Source: RGIG4074 sp964615285
GTDB taxonomy: Bacteria > Bacillota > Clostridia > Christensenellales > Borkfalkiaceae
Reading direction: 5' to 3'
Assembly: GCA_964615285.1 (NCBI GenBank)
Contig: CAZTND010000042.1
Coordinates: 1 to 11,807 of the forward strand
DNA: 11,807 bases
Shown here: positions 6,627 through 11,807 of the stretch, one piece after another
Layout: the number at the start of each line of letters is the position of its first letter
Numbering within the stretch: the stretch's first letter is position 1
Program-made: the position numbers and the translations under genes
Notes under the pieces: model-generated
The model's input: only the letters and a program-made list of their open reading frames with translations
Database searches by the model: none
What the model was told of the DNA's origin: nothing

Positions 6627-7424
6627 TCACTCCCCGCGCAGCGCCGCCAGCGCGCGCTTTTTGTCCGCCTGCCGCATGAGCGTTTCGCCGATGAGCACGC
6701 CGTCCGTGCCGTTCTCTTTCAGCCGCGCCACGTCTGCGGGCGTGCGGATGCCGCTCTCGGAGACGTACAGCGTGCCGCGCGGGACGAGGGAGCGCAGCCG
6801 TTCGCTCGTGCGGATGTCCACCGCAAACGTTTTCAGGTCGCGGTTGTTGACCCCGACGACGCGCGCGCCGCAACCGAGCGCGCGGCGCACCTCCTCTTCG
6901 GTATGCGCCTCGACGAGGGCGGACAGCCCCAGCCCGTCGGCGATGCGGAAATACGTTTCGAGCTGCCGGTCGGTGAGTATCGCGCAGATGAGCAGCACCG
7001 CCGACGCGCCCAGCGCCTTCGCCTCGTAGAGCATGTAGGCATCGACCGTGAAATCCTTGCGCAGGGCGGGCAGCGCCACGGAAGCGGCGATCTCCTGCAG
7101 ATAGGCGTCCTGCCCTTGAAAATAGAAGGGCTCGGTGAGCACGGAGAGGGCGTCCGCCCCCGCCGCGGCATAGTCCGCCGCGATCTGCCGGTAGGGAAAG
7201 TCCGCGGCTATGATCCCCTTGGAGGGCGACGCCTTTTTGACCTCGCAGATGAAGGAAATGCCGTCCCGCGCCAACGCGCGTTCAAAGGGATAGGCAAACC
7301 CGCCCGCCACCCGCTCCGCCGCGGCAAGCGCTTCCGCCCGTTCCCGCAGGGCGTGTTCGGGAAATTTTTTCTTTTTCTCGGCGATGCGCGCCGCCGTCTT
7401 TGCGGCGATCTCGTTCAAAATCAT
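6627..7424 (-). CDS. trpC: Indole-3-glycerol phosphate synthase
   Basis: Closes the indole ring by decarboxylating CdRP to indole-3-glycerol phosphate. It is 265 residues, a single-function TIM barrel. Catalytic and binding positions can be read directly: Glu61 and Lys63 in CEVKKASPSKG (60-70), Lys123 in LRKDF, Glu172 in LVEAH, Asn193 in VNNRDL and Ser224 in SESGI. The C-terminal DGVLIGETLM is the usual phosphate-binding end. The ATG at 7424 overlaps the TGA of trpD as ATGA, with AGAGGG just upstream, so translation is probably coupled. Confidence 0.97.
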   Translation of the reverse strand: MILNEIAAKTAARIAEKKKKFPEHALRERAEALAAAERVAGGFAYPFERALARDGISFICEVKKASPSKGIIAADFPYRQIAADYAAAGADALSVLTEPFYFQGQDAYLQEIAASVALPALRKDFTVDAYMLYEAKALGASAVLLICAILTDRQLETYFRIADGLGLSALVEAHTEEEVRRALGCGARVVGVNNRDLKTFAVDIRTSERLRSLVPRGTLYVSESGIRTPADVARLKENGTDGVLIGETLMRQADKKRALAALRGE

Positions 7425-8446
7425 GCGCCCGCCCTCTCTTCGTTGGAGCGGCGGATGAACTCCTCCAGCTTTTGCATGGCAAGCCCCTCGTCCACGATGC
7501 GCGCCGCCGCTTTGACGCCGTCGGAAAAAGTTTCCGCCTTGCCCGCGATATACAGTGCCGCCCCTGCATTGAGGAGCACCGCGCTGCGCTTGGGTCCCCT
7601 GTCCGCACCCGAGAGAATGGCGCGCGTGATCTTTGCGTTTTCCGCAGGCGTGCCCCCCACCAACTCCGACTTGTCGCAGCGCGTAAAGCCGAAATCTTCG
7701 GGACAGACGACGTAGGAACGCAGGACGCCGCCGCGGACTTCGCAGACGCTCGTCGGCGCGCTCATGGAAATTTCATCGAGTTTATCCTGCCCGTACACGA
7801 CCATGGCATTCTGCACGCCGAGGTTGGAAAGCACCCTGGCGAGCGGTTCGACCAGCCCTTCCTCATACACGCCCATCACTTCCATGTTCGCCCCCGCGGG
7901 ATTGGTGAGCGGGCCGAGGATGTTGAAGATGGTACGGATGCCCAGCTCCTTTCTGACGGGCGCGACGTACTTCATGGCGATGTGATAGTTCTGCGCGAAC
8001 AAAAAGCAAATGCCGATCTCGCGGAGGAGCTGCGCACTCTTTTCAGGCGGGAGCTGGATGTTGACGCCCAGCGCGTCCAGCACGTCCGCCGCGCCGCACT
8101 TACTGGATGCCGCGCGGTTGCCGTGCTTGGCGACGGGCACGCCGCCCGCCGCAATGACGAGGGCGGCGGTCGTGGAGATGTTGAAGGAATTGGCGCCGTC
8201 TCCCCCCGTGCCGACGATCTCCAGCGCGTCCACGTTGTGCAGAAGTTTGACGCAGTGGGCGCGCATCGCCGAAGCGGACGCCGTGATCTCGTCGATGGTC
8301 TCCCCTTTCAGGCTGAGCGCCGTGAGGTACGAGCTCATCTGCACCGCGCTCGCGCGGCCGCTCATGATCTCGTCCATGACTTCGTATGCCTCGGCGTAGG
8401 AAAGATCCCCTTTCGCCGCAAGTTTCAAAATGGCCTCTTTGATCAT
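7421..8446 (-). CDS. trpD: Anthranilate phosphoribosyltransferase
   Basis: Transfers phosphoribosyl from PRPP to anthranilate. The 341-residue length is normal for a stand-alone TrpD. PRPP-binding GTGGDG (79-84), NIST (89-92), KHGNR (107-111), Arg166 in VRKELGIRT and the metal-binding acidic pair Asp224-Glu225 in DKLDEIS are all present, as is NILGPLTNP (175-183). The start is ATG 8446, overlapping the trpG TGA as ATGA, with AGGAG about 10 nt upstream; the open frame further upstream is trpG read out of frame. It is separate from trpG, unlike the fused enterobacterial form. Confidence 0.97.
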   Translation of the reverse strand: MIKEAILKLAAKGDLSYAEAYEVMDEIMSGRASAVQMSSYLTALSLKGETIDEITASASAMRAHCVKLLHNVDALEIVGTGGDGANSFNISTTAALVIAAGGVPVAKHGNRAASSKCGAADVLDALGVNIQLPPEKSAQLLREIGICFLFAQNYHIAMKYVAPVRKELGIRTIFNILGPLTNPAGANMEVMGVYEEGLVEPLARVLSNLGVQNAMVVYGQDKLDEISMSAPTSVCEVRGGVLRSYVVCPEDFGFTRCDKSELVGGTPAENAKITRAILSGADRGPKRSAVLLNAGAALYIAGKAETFSDGVKAAARIVDEGLAMQKLEEFIRRSNEERAGA

Positions 8447-9018
8447 CTTAATTTTTCTCCTATCGAAATGAAATTGCGGAGGATCGCCGCTCCGTTCGGC
8501 GTCAGAATGGATTCGGGATGGAACTGCAAGCCGTATACCGGATATTCGACGTGTTCCACCGCCATGATCTCGCCCTCCGCCGTGAGCGCGGTGGCTTTCA
8601 GCGCGGGCGGCAGTTCGGTCGCCTCCAACGAATGGTAGCGGCCCACGGGGAAACTTTCGGGAAGCCCTGCAAAGAGCGAGCTGTTCCCCCGCGTGTATGC
8701 GACGGACTGTTTTCCGTGCATGAGGCGGCGGGCATGCCCGACTTTTCCGCCGTATGCCGCGCAGATGGCCTGGTGCCCGAGGCAGACGCCCAGAATGGGA
8801 ATACGCTCCCCGAGCCGCCGCGCGGCCTCCATGCACACGCCGGCATCCTGCGGTTTTCCCGGGCCCGGCGAAAGCACGATCGCCGCAGGGCGCAGCGCCC
8901 CGATCTCTTCCACCGTCAGCTCGTCGTTGCGGATGACGCGGATATCCGGTTCGACCTCCCCGAGGAGCTGATAGAGATTGTAAGAAAAACTGTCGTAATT
9001 GTCGATGAGCAGGATCAT
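8443..9018 (-). CDS. trpG: Anthranilate synthase glutamine amidotransferase subunit
   Basis: Class I glutaminase that supplies ammonia to TrpE. It is 191 residues. The nucleophile is Cys79 in GVCLGHQ (77-83), with the oxyanion-strand motif SPGPGKP (50-56) and the triad partners His167 and Glu169 in QFHPES (165-170). The start is ATG 9018, which overlaps the trpE stop as ATGA. Such subunits can also serve para-aminobenzoate synthase (PabA). Its place inside the operon makes TrpG the main role; I cannot tell from this window whether a separate pabA exists. Confidence 0.97.
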   Translation of the reverse strand: MILLIDNYDSFSYNLYQLLGEVEPDIRVIRNDELTVEEIGALRPAAIVLSPGPGKPQDAGVCMEAARRLGERIPILGVCLGHQAICAAYGGKVGHARRLMHGKQSVAYTRGNSSLFAGLPESFPVGRYHSLEATELPPALKATALTAEGEIMAVEHVEYPVYGLQFHPESILTPNGAAILRNFISIGEKLR

Positions 9019-10499
9019 TCTTCCAACCCTCCCGCGGCGATCTCTATGGCGTTGACGACCGCCTTTGCCTTGTTGATGCACTCGTCGTATTCCCTTTCGG
9101 GTATGCTGTCCGCAACGATGCCCGCCCCCGAACAGACGTACACTCTGCCGTCTTTGGCGTACGCCATGCGGATGGAGATGCAGGTGTCCAAGTTGCCCGT
9201 AAAATCGATGTATCCGACGGCGCCGCCGTAGATGCCGCGGCGGCAGCCCTCCAGCTCGTCGATGATCTCGCAGGCGCGGATCTTGGGCGCGCCCGACAGG
9301 GTGCCGGCGGGCAGAATGGCGTTGACCGTGTCGATGTAGTCCTTATCCTCCCGTATCTCCCCGCGCACCGTCGAACCGATGTGCATGACGTGCGAAAAGC
9401 GTTCGATCTCGCAGTATTTTTCCAGCTTTACCGAGCCGATCCTGGCGATCTTGCCGATGTCGTTGCGCCCGAGGTCGACGAGCATGTTGTGCTCCGCCAA
9501 TTCCTTTTCGTCGGCGAGCAGTTCCCGTTCAAGGGCTCTGTCCTCCGCCTCGTCCCTGCCGCGGCGGCGGGTGCCCGCCAACGGAAAGGTATGCAGTACG
9601 CCGTCCTCCAACTTAGCGAGCGTTTCGGGGGATGCGCCGGCAAGCTCGATGTCCGTACCCGAAAAATAGAACATATACGGCGAAGGATTGCTCCCGCGGA
9701 GCACGCGGTAGACGTCGAGGAGGCTCCCCTCCGCCGCCGCTTCCAAACGGTTGGCGAGCACGACCTGAAAGATGTCGCCCTCGTAGATATACCGCTTGGC
9801 GCGTTCGACCATGCCGCAATATTCCTGCCGCGTGAAGCGGGGAGAAAACTCACTTTTCAGGTGCAGCGGCATGTGCGCCGCACGCTCCCCCGAAGATATG
9901 AGTTCTTTCAGCCGCGCCAGCTGCCTTTCCGCGTCCGCATACGCCCCTTCGACGTCCCCGTCCAGGCGGACGGACGCGATCAGCATGACCGTCCGGCGCA
10001 GATGGTCGAAGGCGATGACCCGATCGAAGAGCATCAAATCGAAGTCGCGGAAGTGCGCGTCGTCCTTCGCTCTGAAGTGCAGGCAGGGCTCCGCGTATTG
10101 AATGTAGTCGTACGAAAAATAGCCGACCAGTCCGCCGGAGAAGGAGGGCATGCCCGCAACTTTGGGCGCGCGGTGATCGTTTACGATCCGGCGGATGCAG
10201 TCGCCGGGCACGGCCGTTTCGTACTCCTTTTCCCCGTCCTTGCCGCGGATGCGCACCTTTCCGTCGCGGCACCCGATCTCCAAGGCGGGATCGAAGCCGA
10301 GAAAGCTGTAACGCCCCCAATGCTCGGAATCCTCCGCGCTCTCCAGGATGTAGCAATGCCGGCTCACGTTCTGCAGCGTTTTCAGCACGCCGATCGGCGT
10401 ATACAGGTCTGCCAGCATCTCCGCGCGCACGGGCACGGTGCGCCAGCGCCCTTCCGCGGCGTATGCCTTGACCGCGGACAAATCGGGATACAGCTTCAT
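9015..10499 (-). CDS. trpE: Anthranilate synthase component I
   Basis: First committed step: chorismate plus ammonia (from TrpG) to anthranilate and pyruvate. It is 494 residues. The N-terminal ILES (51-54) corresponds to the LLES element of the tryptophan feedback site, so end-product inhibition is expected. PSPYM (272-276), GASPE (288-292), LAGTRRRG (307-314), HNMLVDLGRND (337-347), His370 in SHVMH and GTLSGAPK (399-406) form the chorismate-utilising active site. PSPYM and the ILES site favour TrpE over PabB or isochorismate synthase. The start is ATG 10499, with AAGGAGG about 5 nt upstream. The frame stays open further upstream but that part is the T-box terminator. It is the first gene of the operon. 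Confidence 0.98.
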   Translation of the reverse strand: MKLYPDLSAVKAYAAEGRWRTVPVRAEMLADLYTPIGVLKTLQNVSRHCYILESAEDSEHWGRYSFLGFDPALEIGCRDGKVRIRGKDGEKEYETAVPGDCIRRIVNDHRAPKVAGMPSFSGGLVGYFSYDYIQYAEPCLHFRAKDDAHFRDFDLMLFDRVIAFDHLRRTVMLIASVRLDGDVEGAYADAERQLARLKELISSGERAAHMPLHLKSEFSPRFTRQEYCGMVERAKRYIYEGDIFQVVLANRLEAAAEGSLLDVYRVLRGSNPSPYMFYFSGTDIELAGASPETLAKLEDGVLHTFPLAGTRRRGRDEAEDRALERELLADEKELAEHNMLVDLGRNDIGKIARIGSVKLEKYCEIERFSHVMHIGSTVRGEIREDKDYIDTVNAILPAGTLSGAPKIRACEIIDELEGCRRGIYGGAVGYIDFTGNLDTCISIRMAYAKDGRVYVCSGAGIVADSIPEREYDECINKAKAVVNAIEIAAGGLEE

Positions 10500-10527
10500 G
10501 GTTCCTCCTTCTGCCGGGGAGGGAATG

Positions 10528-10573
10528 AAAAGATCCGCCCCCGACATTACAAAAATAATGTCAAGGACGGATC
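10528..10573 (-). terminator. T-box regulated terminator before trpE
   Basis: On the minus strand GATCCG plus GACATTA (10556-10573 region) pairs with TAATGTC plus CGGATC, with G-U wobbles in between. This gives an 18-bp stem closed by a T-rich loop and followed by TTTT (10528-10531). Its 5' arm is shared with the antiterminator, so the two folds exclude each other. Confidence 0.9.
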
Positions 10574-10815
10574 GAAACATTCGATTCGCGGTGCCACCCT
10601 GCTTCACAAAAATGTGCACTTATCAAGATACTTCCATATCTCTGCAAACTGACGTATTGCTCTCACGTCGCGCCATACTCGGCATAAAGCCTTTCCCTCG
10701 CGCCCTCGGCGGTCCATTTGACGATCTGCGTTTTATCCGGCTTCCACCTGCCCGGACTCTCTGGGAATGCACGAAACGTCGTTATCTCCGCTTCAACGGT
10801 TATCTTATTGAATTG
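10528..10815 (-). promoter_or_regulatory. T-box leader (tRNA-Trp responsive) of the trp operon
   Basis: The leader between the promoter and trpE carries the T-box sequence AGGGTGGCACCGCG (10587-10600). Its TGGC bulge would pair with the NCCA end of an uncharged tRNA; the final C matches a G discriminator, as in bacterial tRNA-Trp. In Stem I the internal loop contains TGG followed by A at 10714-10716, a Trp codon. It is flanked by pairing arms GCGG/CCGC (10788-10791 with 10709-10712) and GACG/CGTC (10777-10780 with 10720-10723). The distal loop has the usual GGTGGAAGCC. The antiterminator's 3' arm CGTCCT (10564-10569) overlaps the 5' arm of the terminator. Uncharged tRNA-Trp should stabilise the antiterminator and let transcription reach trpE. 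Confidence 0.95.
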
Positions 10816-10820
10816 TAATC

Positions 10821-10849
10821 ATTATATGCATATTTTTTCCTTTTGTCAA
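10821..10849 (-). promoter_or_regulatory. Consensus promoter of the trp operon
   Basis: On the minus strand, TTGACA (10844-10849) and TATAAT (10821-10826) are both perfect with a 17-bp spacer. Transcription should begin near 10814, at the foot of the T-box leader. The strong promoter is typical of operons controlled by termination rather than initiation. Confidence 0.92.
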
Positions 10850-10903
10850 GCAAAATGACGAATTTTTCCAGCTTATTTTTTCCTCCGTAAAACGAATACA
10901 TGC

Positions 10904-10920
10904 TATAAGTTTTACTTATA
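10904..10920. repeat. Short inverted repeat upstream of the trp promoter
   Basis: TATAAGT (10904-10910) and ACTTATA (10914-10920) form 7-bp arms around three bases, about 55 bp upstream of the trp -35 box and just past the recognisable alcohol dehydrogenase remnant. It could be a protein-binding site or a scar of the deletion; its role is unknown. Confidence 0.4.
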
Positions 10921-10955
10921 TTATGTTTTCGCAAAAAACGGAAAAATGAACGCCG

Positions 10956-11081
10956 CGATCCGCCGCCGCAGGCAAGCAGCACGGTGCCGCCGTAAGGGGC
11001 GGCCGCCTGCGCGAGATATTCCCGCACAGCGCCCTTGCCGAAATATACTTTGGTGGTATTTTCAAAGATGAAGTTGTTCAC
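10956..11081 (-). pseudogene. Truncated iron-containing alcohol dehydrogenase (N-terminal fragment)
   Basis: A GTG start at 11081 with GGAGGGG just upstream opens 42 codons that match the N-terminus of iron-dependent (group III) alcohol dehydrogenases. These are the opening MNNFIFENTTKVYFGKGAV and the NAD-binding strand and loop VLLACGGGS (34-42). After GGGS the similarity stops. The frame stays open to 10800 but the text there is low-complexity and covers the trp promoter. Full family members are about 380-400 residues, so nine tenths of the gene, including the iron-binding part, is missing. Promoter and ribosome binding site remain intact, so the break may be fairly recent. Confidence 0.75.
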
Positions 11082-11107
11082 AGCCCCTCCGTTCCGTCTT
11101 TACCCCT

Positions 11108-11136
11108 ATTATAATCCTTTCCGCGGCGTCTGTGAA
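11108..11136 (-). promoter_or_regulatory. Promoter of the truncated alcohol dehydrogenase
   Basis: On the minus strand, TTCACA (11131-11136, five of six consensus bases) and TATAAT (11108-11113) have a 17-bp spacer. Since the gene behind it is cut short and no terminator is seen before the trp leader, transcripts from here should run into the T-box. Confidence 0.75.
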
Positions 11137-11184
11137 GTCTAAATTGGTTCATGAGCTTATACCAAAAGTTATATCCTATCCGAC

Positions 11185-11214
11185 AAAAAGAGCCCGGCAA
11201 AAACCGAGCTCTTT
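11185..11214 (-). terminator. Terminator of the glycoside hydrolase gene
   Basis: On the minus strand, AAAGAGCTCGG pairs with CCGGGCTCTTT (one weak pair) around a T-rich loop and is followed by a run of T (11185-11189). It lies about 27 bp after the stop of the glycoside hydrolase. The 70 bp between it and the next promoter hold nothing I recognise. Confidence 0.8.
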
Positions 11215-11240
11215 CTTGAAAGTTTTATGGCATTTTGTTG

Positions 11241-11807
11241 TCATGCGTTTCCGAACGGATCGGAGTCCCCGGAAGGCTTTTCCCGCTTCTTGCGGACGCT
11301 CCGCACGATGGAGGCGGTCAGCATGCCCGCGCTGACGACGGTAACGGCGCCGAAGCTCCATTCCATGGCGAGCAGAAGGGTTTGCCACCAGGGCGTGACC
11401 CTGATCGTGATGGAACTGATTGTCATGCCGTTCATGGCGTTGGTGCGCACCACGTTATAGATCACGCGCCTGACTGCCAGCCGGACGGCCTGCGCCACCG
11501 CGGCGTTATCCGCATACTGCGTCAGAACATCCACGCTGTTGTTGCCGTCAAAGGTATCGGTTCCCGCCAGGACGCCGTCCAGTTTGGACATGGCGCTGCC
11601 CGTGGTATCCCAGTCGGATATGACCAGCCCGTCATAGCCCCATTCGCCGCGCAGGACGTCCGTCATCATTTCATGGCTTGCCCCGCACCAGGTCGTGCCG
11701 ATGCGCGTGAAGGAATTCATGGTCGCGCTGGCGCCGCCTTCGGTGAACACGATTTCAAACGCCCGCAGGTAAATTTCCCGAACCGTCTGTTCGTTTGCCC
11801 ATATGCC
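11241..11807 (-). CDS. Glycoside hydrolase family 3, C-terminal part with membrane anchor (partial, runs off right edge)
   Basis: The visible 188 residues begin inside the family 3 catalytic barrel. ANEQTVREIYLRAFE, then SFTRIG, MMTDVLRGEWGYDG and VISDW match the region around the nucleophile, which is the Asp in ISDW (codon 11613-11615). In classical family 3 enzymes a long second alpha/beta domain follows this point. Here only about 75 residues remain, then a hydrophobic stretch WWQTLLLAMEWSFGAVTVV and on (fragment residues about 141-168), and a basic tail RSVRKKREK. The protein thus seems to end with the barrel domain plus a membrane segment, so any second domain must be N-terminal (reversed order) or absent. 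It probably cleaves beta-glucosides or related sugars at the cell surface; the substrate cannot be read from this part. Confidence 0.85.
   Translation of the reverse strand, partial: GIWANEQTVREIYLRAFEIVFTEGGASATMNSFTRIGTTWCGASHEMMTDVLRGEWGYDGLVISDWDTTGSAMSKLDGVLAGTDTFDGNNSVDVLTQYADNAAVAQAVRLAVRRVIYNVVRTNAMNGMTISSITIRVTPWWQTLLLAMEWSFGAVTVVSAGMLTASIVRSVRKKREKPSGDSDPFGNA

Noticed and set aside
4553..8638. Several plus-strand open frames of 400-540 residues opposite trpB, trpF, trpC and trpD
   Set aside because: They mirror conserved trp genes, are rich in His, Arg, Ala and Asp as expected for reverse-strand reading, and have no convincing ribosome binding sites.
8447..8836. N-terminal extension of trpD of 130 residues
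   Set aside because: It is trpG read in another frame; the ATG at 8446 with ATGA overlap and ribosome binding site is the natural start.
10500..10619. N-terminal extension of trpE of 40 residues
   Set aside because: It covers the T-box and its terminator; ATG 10499 has a strong AAGGAGG site and gives the normal family length.

Overview
The window looks like a chromosomal segment of a Gram-positive bacterium of the Clostridia (Firmicutes) type. The evidence is a Trp-specific T-box leader, near-consensus TTGACA/TATAAT promoters, AGGAGG-type ribosome binding sites and a moderately GC-rich coding style with AT-rich intergenic regions. The exact lineage cannot be fixed from the sequence. Almost every gene lies on the minus strand; only the MarR-type regulator is on the plus strand.

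Left part (1-3475). A decayed FAD/NAD-dependent disulfide oxidoreductase (1-693) runs off the left edge. Upstream of it on the same strand is a two-gene unit: an LDH/MDH-family 2-hydroxyacid dehydrogenase (1956-2897) followed by malic enzyme (762-1934), read from an extended -10 promoter at 2954-2983. The dehydrogenase looks like lactate dehydrogenase overall but has Arg at the substrate-specificity position where LDH has Gln. I therefore predict that it acts on oxaloacetate/malate, which fits its malic enzyme partner. Next comes a tiny gene with a perfect Shine-Dalgarno but a broken frame (3082-3241). It is divergent from a MarR-family regulator (3476-3934). The two divergent leaders share an exact 11-bp sequence that is a candidate MarR operator.

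Centre (3935-10860). A strong terminator at 3952-3998 separates marR from a complete, convergent tryptophan operon. In transcription order it is trpE, trpG, trpD, trpC, trpF, trpB, trpA (10499 down to 4027). Every junction overlaps by 4 or 8 bp except trpC-trpF, which has a 6-nt gap. The operon starts from a perfect consensus promoter (10821-10849) and is controlled by a T-box leader (10528-10815) with a UGG specifier, a TGGC acceptor-binding bulge that fits tRNA-Trp, and an intrinsic terminator. Together the seven genes convert chorismate to tryptophan, and uncharged tRNA-Trp switches them on.

Right part (10861-11807). Just upstream of the trp promoter sits the first 42 codons of an iron-containing alcohol dehydrogenase with its own promoter and ribosome binding site. 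The rest of that gene is gone and the trp control region follows. At the right edge is the C-terminal end of a family 3 glycoside hydrolase whose catalytic barrel domain is followed directly by a C-terminal membrane anchor. Its terminator is at 11185-11214. No RNA genes other than the T-box leader, no insertion sequences and no CRISPR arrays were seen. I see no clearly new multi-gene system; the main points of interest are the dehydrogenase specificity residue, the MarR operator pair and the gene remnants.
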